A DNA stretch of 43,414 bases from Clostridia bacterium (lineage in GTDB: Bacteria > Bacillota > Clostridia > RGIG6154): the NCBI GenBank assembly GCA_017626145.1, contig JAGAJK010000046.1:1-43414 (forward strand), given 5' to 3'. Below the pieces are notes generated by a model. It searched no databases. It was not told the DNA's origin and saw only the letters and a list, made by a program, of their open reading frames with translations. Below are positions 7,918 to 14,623 of this stretch, in pieces. The position numbers and the translations under genes were made by a program. Every line of letters begins with the position of its first letter. Positions within the stretch are counted from its first letter, which is position 1.

Positions 7918-8778
7918 TTAAATTTTGTATTTTCTTCTGTATTCACCGGGAGTTACGCCACAGTACTTTTTAAAATACTTGTAAAAGCGAACATTGTCGT
8001 AATAACCAACACTTCGTCCTATTTCATCAATAGGGAGAAGAGATTCGGTAAGTAATCTGCATCCTTCTTCTATTCTCGCTTTTTGAATAAACTCCGTTAC
8101 AGTCATTCCATAGCAATCTTTGAAAATACGGCTGAAGTATTTAGGCGAATAAAAGCATTTGGTTGCAAGCATTTCCAGTGAAAGTTTTTTATCGAGGTTG
8201 TTTTCTATAAATTTTGATATTCCCGATATAACATTTTCATTAATAGTTTTAATATGAACCATTTTTCGGAAAATAAATGTAAGCAGTACTGAAAGATAGC
8301 CTTTAAGCACGGTATCATATCCGGAATATTTGTCGAGATATTCTGTATACATTTCTTTTATTAAATGCTCAACGTTGAATTTTTCTTTGCCGCTGAAATT
8401 TATAAAAGGGCAGCTTCTGTCCATAGTTCTGAAGTCTTCATATGCCGTAAGCGAAAGAATTTCGAAAGCGTTGTCGGAATTGATAATTTTTTCACTTACT
8501 GCTTCAGGTTTTAACAGTATGTTCATATACATCATAGACGGTGCAGGTTTGAATGAATGAACCTGACCGTAATTTATAAACAGCAAGGAACCCGAAGAAA
8601 CTTCATATTCATGTTCGTCTATGAAGTGCTTTCCTTCACCGGAAAGAATATATACAATTTCTATGAATTCGTGCGTATGAGGTGGCTCTTCGCAGTAGTC
8701 GGTAGTTTTTTGTATAGCAATAGTGCTGTTATCAGAAAAAACATCTTCGTTTGTATACTTGTACATAAACCTCTCCAT
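7918..8778 (-). CDS. AraC-family transcriptional regulator with N-terminal cupin
   Basis: The 286-residue protein has an N-terminal cupin sensor (PPHTHEFIEIVYILSGEG near residue 33, metal-type HTH-E pattern) and a C-terminal double helix-turn-helix of about 100 residues (YSPKYFSRIFKDCYG and SVGYYDNVRFYKYFKKYCGVTPGEYR). The sensor is of the AraC_binding type that responds to sugars or related small molecules. It heads the operon with patatin and dus, a pairing that gives no clear clue to the ligand. GGAGAGG precedes the ATG. An inverted repeat over the promoter -10 box (8783-8802) could be an autoregulatory site. Confidence 0.9.
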   Translation of the reverse strand: MERFMYKYTNEDVFSDNSTIAIQKTTDYCEEPPHTHEFIEIVYILSGEGKHFIDEHEYEVSSGSLLFINYGQVHSFKPAPSMMYMNILLKPEAVSEKIINSDNAFEILSLTAYEDFRTMDRSCPFINFSGKEKFNVEHLIKEMYTEYLDKYSGYDTVLKGYLSVLLTFIFRKMVHIKTINENVISGISKFIENNLDKKLSLEMLATKCFYSPKYFSRIFKDCYGMTVTEFIQKARIEEGCRLLTESLLPIDEIGRSVGYYDNVRFYKYFKKYCGVTPGEYRRKYKI

Positions 8779-8796
8779 TCAGTAAAATATGAAAAT

Positions 8797-8825
8797 ATTT
8801 TATCACATTCCGACAGCAATTTCAA
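8797..8825 (-). promoter_or_regulatory. Promoter of the AraC-patatin-dus operon
   Basis: On the minus strand TTGAAA (8820-8825), 17 bases, TAAAAT (8797-8802). The inverted repeat TAAAATAT / ATATTTTA (8783-8790, 8795-8802) overlaps the -10 box. Confidence 0.65.
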
Positions 8826-8829
8826 GAAA

Positions 8830-8859
8830 AAATCTGCAAACACAGCGGATTGCAGATTT
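8830..8859 (-). terminator. Terminator of ddh
   Basis: On the minus strand AAATCTGCAA, a 10-base loop, TTGCAGATTT followed by TTT. It lies 15 bases after the ddh stop and directly behind the promoter of the next gene. Confidence 0.75.
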
Positions 8860-8874
8860 AATACTAACATAATT

Positions 8875-9858
8875 TTACAGCATCGTCTTTCTTAATTCTT
8901 CAGGTGATTTTGCTGAAAGATATGCAGGTGCAACATCAAAAACAGTTTTACAGCCACTTAAACCATCTTTACTCATCTTATATGCGGCACGTGCGTAAGC
9001 AACAATTACCGACGCAGTAAATTCGGGGTTGGAGTCAAGCTTTAAGCTATATTCAACAATATGCTTGTGTTCTTTGTTAAGTCCTGTAACACCACTTCTT
9101 ATAACAAAGCCACCGTGTGGAATACCGCTATGGTCTCTTTTTAATTCTTCCTCGCTGATGAAATTAACTGTAGTATCGTAATCGGCAAAGTAGTTTGGCA
9201 TTGTCTTAATTTCCTGTTCGATTCTCTGCCTGTCCGCACCATCTTCCACAACAACGAAGCATTCACGAATATGCTTTTCTCTTGTTGAAAGCTCACATAT
9301 TTCACCGTTTCTTACTTTTTCAAGAGCCTCGTCAACAGGTATGGTATATTGACGGGCATCTTTAACACCGTCAATTCTTCTTATAGCATCTGAATGTCCC
9401 TGACTTACACCTTTACCCCAGAAGGTATAATCTTTGCCTTCAGGGAGAATGCAGTCACCGTAAAGTCTGTTAAGAGAAAACATACCCGGATCCCAGCCAA
9501 CGGAAATCATCGCAATATTTCCACCTTTTTTTGCAGCGTCATCAACATTATTAAAATGTTCGGGAATCTTTGCGTGAGTATCAAAACTGTCAATAACATT
9601 AAAATTCTCTGCAAGGGCAGGAGTCTGTACCGGTAAATCGGTAGCACTGCCACCGCAGATAATTACAACATCAAGCTTGTCTTTGTGATTTAAAATGTCA
9701 TCAGAGTGATATACATTAACTCCTGTAAGGGTTTTTACTGTGTCCGGCTCTCTTCTTGTGAAAACACCGTATAATTCCATATCCGGGTTTTGCTTTATAG
9801 CGCATTCAACACCTTTTCCAAGATTACCGTAACCCATAATGCCGATTTTGATTGTCAT
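8875..9858 (-). CDS. ddh: meso-Diaminopimelate D-dehydrogenase
   Basis: The enzyme forms meso-diaminopimelate from L-tetrahydrodipicolinate, ammonia and NADPH in one step, serving lysine and cell-wall synthesis. The 327-residue length fits the family (about 320). The N-terminal Rossmann motif is GIMGYGNLGKG. Downstream are family segments such as FTRREPD, ISVGWDPGMFSLNR near residue 120, FWGKGVSQGHSDA near 148 and a C-terminal SVIVAYARAAYKM helix. The start at 9858 is chosen because AAGGAG stands 8 bases before it; the ATG at 9864 is too close. It is a monocistronic unit with its own promoter and terminator. Confidence 0.95.
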   Translation of the reverse strand: MTIKIGIMGYGNLGKGVECAIKQNPDMELYGVFTRREPDTVKTLTGVNVYHSDDILNHKDKLDVVIICGGSATDLPVQTPALAENFNVIDSFDTHAKIPEHFNNVDDAAKKGGNIAMISVGWDPGMFSLNRLYGDCILPEGKDYTFWGKGVSQGHSDAIRRIDGVKDARQYTIPVDEALEKVRNGEICELSTREKHIRECFVVVEDGADRQRIEQEIKTMPNYFADYDTTVNFISEEELKRDHSGIPHGGFVIRSGVTGLNKEHKHIVEYSLKLDSNPEFTASVIVAYARAAYKMSKDGLSGCKTVFDVAPAYLSAKSPEELRKTML

Positions 9859-9891
9859 ATACATCTCTCCTTATAAATTGATAATGTAATA

Positions 9892-9920
9892 AATATACCA
9901 CTTTTTCACAATAATTTCAA
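9892..9920 (-). promoter_or_regulatory. Promoter of ddh
   Basis: On the minus strand TTGAAA (9915-9920), 17 bases, TATATT (9892-9897). Confidence 0.65.
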
Positions 9921-9937
9921 TAGCATTTGAAAATTAA

Positions 9938-10472
9938 CATCTAAATTATAGTTGTAAAACCTTAACGGATGTGGTATAATGATTTCATCAAAGATGAAAT
10001 CGTCGATATAAATCTCTTGTGAGATTTTCGATATGTCATAAATGACTCGATATGTGCTTTGCACTCGATATGTTGCCTTTCGGCAACGAGATTTATATCA
10101 TATCGAGTTTTGAGCAAAGCGAAAAACATATCGATTTTGCGGAAGCAAAAATATCGAGCAAACGGAGTTTGCATATCGACAAGACAAGGTGCATCTTTTC
10201 TATCACCTAATTATATAATGATTTCATTAAAGATGAAATCAGCGATATAAATTCCTGACGGAATTTGCGATATATCCTTGCGAATGCGATATACCTAAAG
10301 GTGCGATATATTTTTGAATATCCTCGCCACAGGCGAGATATGTCAAAAATGAGAAAAGGAATTTATATTATATCGCAACCGAATAAAATGAGGTTATATC
10401 GCATTTGAACATAGTGAAAAATATATCGCACGAGCGTGAGCGAGTATATCGTCAAAATATTGGCATCTAAAT
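9938..10472. repeat. Two-cassette palindromic hairpin array in the ddh-GH32 intergenic region
   Basis: This gene-free stretch consists of two similar cassettes of about 200-240 bases. Each starts TATAATGATTTCAT(C/T)AAAGATGAAATC (9975 and 10214), where the last part is a 9-base-stem hairpin. Each then has four copies of CGATAT followed by four inverted copies ATATCG, with small perfect hairpins between them (for example GTTGCC-TTTC-GGCAAC at 10072-10087, GCAAAC-GGA-GTTTGC at 10158-10172, CTCGCC-ACA-GGCGAG at 10323-10337). Long arms GATATAAATCTC (10005-10016) and GAGATTTATATC (10088-10099) pair in cassette 1, and GATATAAATTCC (10244) and GGAATTTATAT (10358) in cassette 2. The array is bounded by the 9-base direct repeat CATCTAAAT (9938-9946, 10464-10472). 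Confidence 0.85.
9952..9980 (+). promoter_or_regulatory. Promoter-like element at the left end of the hairpin array
   Basis: TTGTAA (9952-9957), 17 bases, TATAAT (9975-9980), directly before the first hairpin. If used it would transcribe the array as a structured RNA toward the GH32 gene. The TATAAT is repeated at the head of cassette 2 without a good -35 box, so it may only be part of the repeat. Confidence 0.4.
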
Positions 10473-10485
10473 CGTACACGAATTC

Positions 10486-10530
10486 TATAATTATTTAACT
10501 ATGTTCGAAGTTAAGGAGGATAAGCATTTG
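10486..10530 (+). promoter_or_regulatory. -10 box and ribosome binding site fixing the GH32 start
   Basis: TATAAT at 10486-10491 would start transcription near 10498, so an ATG at 10501 has almost no leader. AAGGAGG at 10513-10519 stands 8 bases before the in-frame TTG at 10528, which is therefore the probable start. No good -35 box is visible. Confidence 0.5.
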
Positions 10531-11631
10531 ACCTATCTTGAAAAACTTAAGATTCACTATAAGCCTGAAAAAGGTTGGATTAACGATCCTAACGGACTGG
10601 TTTATTTTGACGAATATTACCATATATTTTATCAGTATTCTCCAAATTATGAAATTCCGTGGAAAGAACCTATGCATTGGGGACATGCAAGAACAAAAGA
10701 TTTTCTTAAGTGGGAAGAATTACCTGTTGCACTTTACCCTGATAAGGACTACGATAACGGCGGTTGTTGGTCAGGCACTGCTATTGTAAAAGACGATACC
10801 TTGTATTTGTTTTATGCGTCAATTCATACGCCTGAAGGAACGGATGAAAAAATTGCAAGTGTCAGCGTGGCATACTCCAAGGACGGAATTAATTTTGAAA
10901 AATACGAAAAAAATCCTGTCATAAAAACATATCCCGAGGATGGAAGCAATGAATTCCGTGACCCGGCACTTGTATGTATTGACGGCAAGTATTATTGCAT
11001 TATGGCAACAGGACATGTTGAAAGCCGGCAGGCGAGATTGCTTAAATACGAAAGTGATGATTTATTTAATTGGGAATACACCGGTATAATGTGTTCGTGG
11101 GATAATTGCAAATATGCAGAATGTCCTTCTTTTATGAACGCAGGTGATAAATATCTTCTTACTTCATCTGTTTTAAAAATGGATGGCTGGCCATATTTTG
11201 ATGTAATGTTCGGCTCATTTAAAGATGGTGTGTATACAATAGAAAAATCAGCAAAGCTTGATTACGGTCCCGATCAGTATGCAGGTCAGGTTTTTAAGGA
11301 CCATAAGGGAAGATGTATTTTAATTACATGGATTCCCAGCTGGAAGTACGCAGGATTTGCTGAAAAAGACGTGGGATGTATGTCAGTACCCCGTGAGATA
11401 TTTATGAAGGATGGCAAAATTTACGGTTATCCCGTAAAAGAGGTACAGCATCTTTTAAAGGACAGTGACCCTGCCGTTAAATTAACGGACAACGGTTTTA
11501 TGATTGAGCGAACCGACAGAGAAAGTGTTGTGCATAACGGAGAGGTTAATGATTTGAAGATAATTCGTGATGAATATATTCTGGAGGTTTTTGTAAACGG
11601 AGGAGAATGTATTTATTCGGTTTTACTGTAG
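10528..11631 (+). CDS. GH32 beta-fructosidase (sucrose-6-phosphate hydrolase type), short C-terminal domain
   Basis: GH32 enzymes hydrolyse beta-fructosides such as sucrose, sucrose-6-phosphate or fructo-oligosaccharides by a retaining mechanism. The five-bladed propeller is complete, with WINDPNG (nucleophile Asp, near residue 17), FRDP (transition-state Asp) and ECPSF (acid/base Glu). There is no signal peptide, so it is cytoplasmic. At about 367 residues it is over 100 shorter than usual. The C-terminal beta-sandwich is reduced to about 60 residues that still end in the family-like strand LEVFVNGGE, suggesting internal loss rather than truncation. No sucrose transporter is adjacent. It precedes the M50 gene by 26 bases. 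Confidence 0.88.
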   Translation: MTYLEKLKIHYKPEKGWINDPNGLVYFDEYYHIFYQYSPNYEIPWKEPMHWGHARTKDFLKWEELPVALYPDKDYDNGGCWSGTAIVKDDTLYLFYASIHTPEGTDEKIASVSVAYSKDGINFEKYEKNPVIKTYPEDGSNEFRDPALVCIDGKYYCIMATGHVESRQARLLKYESDDLFNWEYTGIMCSWDNCKYAECPSFMNAGDKYLLTSSVLKMDGWPYFDVMFGSFKDGVYTIEKSAKLDYGPDQYAGQVFKDHKGRCILITWIPSWKYAGFAEKDVGCMSVPREIFMKDGKIYGYPVKEVQHLLKDSDPAVKLTDNGFMIERTDRESVVHNGEVNDLKIIRDEYILEVFVNGGECIYSVLL

Positions 11632-11657
11632 AAATTTAGCAAAAGGCAGGAACGAAA

Positions 11658-12323
11658 ATGGGGTTTCTTAACAGCATATTTAAAATGAATAATATTTATG
11701 CACTTATTGCACTTGTTTCAGCGGCAATTATTTCTATTACTCTGCACGAAATTGCCCACGGATATGCAGCTTACTTTTTAGGAGATAAAACAGCAAAAAT
11801 TTACGGCAGACTGACTCTTAATCCTTTAAAACATATCGATTGGTTCGGAGCACTTTGTCTTGTCATATTCCATTTCGGATGGGCAAAACCGGTTCCGATT
11901 AATATGGCAAATATTAAAAATAGAAAGCTCGGACTTATTTTAGTCAGCCTTGCAGGACCACTTACTAATTTCATTCTTGCTCTGATTTTTGTGTTTGTGT
12001 ATTATTTGCTTATCGTTACAGATGTTATGAAAATTTTCGTGGTAAGTGAATTTGTGCTTTATATGATTTATCTTAACATAGGCCTGGGAATATTCAATTT
12101 AATTCCTGTTCCGCCACTTGACGGTTCAAAGGTTCTTGCAAGCTTTTTACCTCAAAAAGCGTTTTACAAATATCTTTCTTTTGAACGTTACGGAAGTCTT
12201 GTCTTACTCATCTGTTTTGCAGTTCCTTTTATAAGTAATATTGTATCAGCAGGGCTCAGATATTTAAGACTTGGTGTTTTAAACGGTTTTGAAATGTTTG
12301 TTAGAATGATACTGGGGGTATAA
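11658..12323 (+). CDS. Site-2 protease family (M50) membrane metalloprotease
   Basis: The 221-residue membrane protein has the zinc site HEIAHG near residue 31 in a transmembrane helix and the second metal motif PPLDGSKV (NLIPVPPLDG, near residue 154). Four or more hydrophobic segments are visible. It belongs to the short M50B group without PDZ domain (YwhC/Rip type), which cleaves membrane-embedded substrates. It stands immediately before scpA with one base between stop and ATG, a frequent arrangement in Clostridia. No substrate can be assigned. A GCAGGA-type ribosome binding site lies upstream. Confidence 0.9.
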   Translation: MGFLNSIFKMNNIYALIALVSAAIISITLHEIAHGYAAYFLGDKTAKIYGRLTLNPLKHIDWFGALCLVIFHFGWAKPVPINMANIKNRKLGLILVSLAGPLTNFILALIFVFVYYLLIVTDVMKIFVVSEFVLYMIYLNIGLGIFNLIPVPPLDGSKVLASFLPQKAFYKYLSFERYGSLVLLICFAVPFISNIVSAGLRYLRLGVLNGFEMFVRMILGV

Positions 12324-12324
12324 T

Positions 12325-13047
12325 ATGGAACAGCTTAGCTTAAAGCTTGATGCTTTTGAAGGACCTCTTGATTTACTTCTGCATCTTATCCAGAAAAATA
12401 AAGTAAATATTTATGATATTCCTATTGTTCTTATAACCGATCAGTATATGGAATATATTGAACAGGCGGGTAAAACTGACCTTGAGATTTCAAGTGAGTT
12501 TCTTGTTATGGCTGCAAGACTTTTGTACATAAAATCAAAAATGCTGCTTCCAAAACACGAAGAGCTTGAGGAAGAGGAGGAAGAGGATCCACGTCAGGAG
12601 CTCATCCAGAACCTCATTGAATATAAAAAATATAAAGAGGTATCTGAATTTTTCGGTGACAGAAAAAATATTTGTGATTATATGTACTTTAAAGCACCGG
12701 GTAAGGTTAATGACTTTAAGGTTATAAATAATGCTCAGATGCCTTTTGAAAAGCTTGCGGATGCATTTCAAAGGGTAATGGAAAAATTTGAGGAAAGAAA
12801 TAATCCGTCTAAAGAATCCTTCGAAGGCATTGTAGGAAGAGAACCTGTTCCTGTTAAAGGCAAAATCAAGCAGGTGAAAAGAGTGCTTAATTCCAAAGGT
12901 CAGGTTTCTTTTGTGTCACTTTTCAAAGAAGTAAAGTCAAAAAGCGAAATTGTTGCCATATTTCTTGCTGTCCTGGAGCTCATACGTGACTGTATGGCAA
13001 CAGTTTGTGTAAATAATAACGAGGTGTATATTAATAACTGTGAATAA
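12325..13047 (+). CDS. scpA: Segregation and condensation protein ScpA
   Basis: ScpA is the kleisin that bridges the two SMC heads in the bacterial condensin complex. The 240-residue protein starts with the family signature KLDAFEGPLDLLLHLI, continues with YMEYIEQA and SSEFLVMAARLLYIKSKMLLP, has an acidic linker (EEEEEEDPR, residues 83-92) and ends in a winged-helix domain (VSFVSLFKEVKSKSEIVAIFLAVLEL). The final codons overlap scpB by 8 bases, indicating coupled synthesis of partner proteins. Confidence 0.97.
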   Translation: MEQLSLKLDAFEGPLDLLLHLIQKNKVNIYDIPIVLITDQYMEYIEQAGKTDLEISSEFLVMAARLLYIKSKMLLPKHEELEEEEEEDPRQELIQNLIEYKKYKEVSEFFGDRKNICDYMYFKAPGKVNDFKVINNAQMPFEKLADAFQRVMEKFEERNNPSKESFEGIVGREPVPVKGKIKQVKRVLNSKGQVSFVSLFKEVKSKSEIVAIFLAVLELIRDCMATVCVNNNEVYINNCE

Positions 13048-13651
13048 AGAAGAATTAAGGGAAATAGAAAACGCCATAGAAGCAATACTTTTTGTGGCAG
13101 GAGATGGTGTAGAGGAAGCTCTTCTTGCAGAAATTTTTGAAATGAAGCAGGATAAGTTCCGTGAAATTATGACAGCCTTTGCTGACAAATATAATTTCGA
13201 TGAAAAGCACGGTCTTAAAATTATTGAATACGGTGGTATGTATCAGCTTTCAACCCGTCCGGAATGTGTTGAATATCTTAGCCGTTTTGCAGGTAACAAG
13301 AAGCCTACAAATCTGTCAAATGCAGCTCTTGAGGTTTTATCTATAATTGCTTATAATCAGCCGGTAACACGTTCTACTATTGATAAAATCAGAGGTGTTG
13401 ACAGCTTTGGTCCTCTTGAAAAGCTGATTAACCGTGACATAATTGAAGAAAAAGGACGTCTTGATGCTCCCGGAAGACCTATTTTGTATGGTACTACCAA
13501 GGAGTTTTTGAAGGTTTTTGGCTTAAAGAGTATATTTGACATTCCTGAGCTTGATTCAATGCAGCTTTCCGTTGAGGACTTTGAAAACGGTGAGTTAAAA
13601 ATGCCTGAAGCTGAAGCAGAAGACGAAATTTCACGAGGTGAGGAACAATAA
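13040..13651 (+). CDS. scpB: Segregation and condensation protein ScpB
   Basis: ScpB dimerises through tandem winged helices and binds ScpA in the SMC complex. The 203-residue protein shows the N-terminal EIENAIEAILFVAGDGV segment, the central LSNAALEVLSIIAYNQPVTR motif near residue 94 and the RGVDS..LEKLINRDIIEEKGR wing, followed by GRPILYGTTKEFL. An acidic tail closes it. The start is a GTG inside the end of scpA. Confidence 0.96.
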   Translation: MNKEELREIENAIEAILFVAGDGVEEALLAEIFEMKQDKFREIMTAFADKYNFDEKHGLKIIEYGGMYQLSTRPECVEYLSRFAGNKKPTNLSNAALEVLSIIAYNQPVTRSTIDKIRGVDSFGPLEKLINRDIIEEKGRLDAPGRPILYGTTKEFLKVFGLKSIFDIPELDSMQLSVEDFENGELKMPEAEAEDEISRGEEQ

Positions 13652-14175
13652 TAATATTTTTAATAATTTTATTAATAATAGCTTTGTTGCTTTTTCTCCC
13701 TGTGAAATGTGTTATAAGCTACGGTGAAAATGCATTTATAACTGTAAAAGCAGCAGGTATAGTTATTTATTCTTCCCAAAATCCCAAAAAGAAGAAAATA
13801 AAGGCGGACAAAGAAGAAAAAAGTGGAGACAAGCTTAAAAGTTTGAAAAATAATTCAGGTGAAATTATAAAAATTCTTAAAAGTATATACAGTTCCTCGA
13901 AGAAAGAGCTTACCGTTGAAGCTTTTAACCTGTATTATAAATTCGGACTTGGCGATGCCGCATTGACAGGGATTTTCGCCGGAGGTGTGTATGCGGTTTT
14001 TCACGGTCTCGGAGCATTTATATACAGTAATTTTAAAGTAAAAAAGCAAAGTATTGATATTATTCCTGATTTTGACAATAATATAAATGAGCTTAAGGTT
14101 TTTATAGCCTTGAAGCTAAGAATTATTAATTTAATAAAAACAGCCATCAGACTGGCTTTTAATTTAGTAAAATAA
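13651..14175 (+). CDS. DUF2953 domain protein, probably starting at an ATA codon
   Basis: The protein of about 174 residues has the DUF2953 signature FGLGDAALTGIFAGGVYAVFHGLGA (positions about 100-125) found in a clostridial gene regularly placed between scpB and ytfJ. The function is unknown; an N-terminal membrane helix (IFLIILLIIALLLFLP) anchors it. No ATG, GTG or TTG precedes this helix. AGGTGAGG (13636-13643) is optimally placed for an ATA codon at 13651 or 13648, overlapping the scpB stop. The first conventional start, TTG at 13684, would remove most of the helix. The gene body is certain; the start is inferred. Confidence 0.8.
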   Translation: MIFLIILLIIALLLFLPVKCVISYGENAFITVKAAGIVIYSSQNPKKKKIKADKEEKSGDKLKSLKNNSGEIIKILKSIYSSSKKELTVEAFNLYYKFGLGDAALTGIFAGGVYAVFHGLGAFIYSNFKVKKQSIDIIPDFDNNINELKVFIALKLRIINLIKTAIRLAFNLVK

Positions 14176-14191
14176 AAAGAGGTGTAGTGTA

Positions 14192-14608
14192 ATGTTTGAA
14201 CATCCTATTAACGGTATGATGAACAGTGCAATGGAAAATTTAAAGGAAATGGTAGATGTAAATACTATTGTCGGAGAACCTGTTGTTTCAGGTGACGGAA
14301 CAATGGTTATTCCTGTTTCAAAGGTATCCTTCGGGCTTGCCGCAGGTGGCGGAGAGTATTCTAACAAAGAAATAAAGCCTGAAAATGCCAATCCTTTTGC
14401 AGGCGGTGTAGGTGCAGGTGTTTCTGTAAATCCTATGGCATTTCTTGTTGTAACAAAAACAGATGTTAAATTAATTCCCGTTCAGGGAGAAGAGCCTTAT
14501 TCAAGATTAATTGAAGCAGTGCCTTCAATGGTTAATAAGGTTGCAGCACTTTTTAAAAATAACGACTCCAAAACAGCAACTGCAAGCGAAGAGTCTACAG
14601 AAGAATAA
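14192..14608 (+). CDS. ytfJ: GerW family sporulation protein YtfJ
   Basis: The 138-residue protein matches GerW/YtfJ, needed in Bacillus for normal spore germination. Signatures are the N-terminal HPINGMMNSAMENLKEMV segment, VGEPV..DGTMVIPVSKVSFGLAAGGGEY (residues 29-55) and a glycine-rich middle (FAGGVGAGVSVNPMAFLVV). Its presence points to a spore-forming ancestry. It follows the DUF2953 gene at short distance with AGAGGTG as ribosome binding site and precedes pyk by 15 bases, so all are probably cotranscribed. Confidence 0.93.
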   Translation: MFEHPINGMMNSAMENLKEMVDVNTIVGEPVVSGDGTMVIPVSKVSFGLAAGGGEYSNKEIKPENANPFAGGVGAGVSVNPMAFLVVTKTDVKLIPVQGEEPYSRLIEAVPSMVNKVAALFKNNDSKTATASEESTEE

Positions 14609-14623
14609 TGCTTAGGAGATAGT

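Noticed and set aside
9962-10250. Short open frames of 63 to 70 codons inside the hairpin array
   Set aside because: They follow the palindromic repeats, have no ribosome binding site and give no protein-like composition.
9975-10452. CRISPR array
   Set aside because: The repeated cores are only 7 bases, occur in both orientations and are separated by 10 to 60 bases that fold as hairpins. There are no spacers of constant length and no cas genes.
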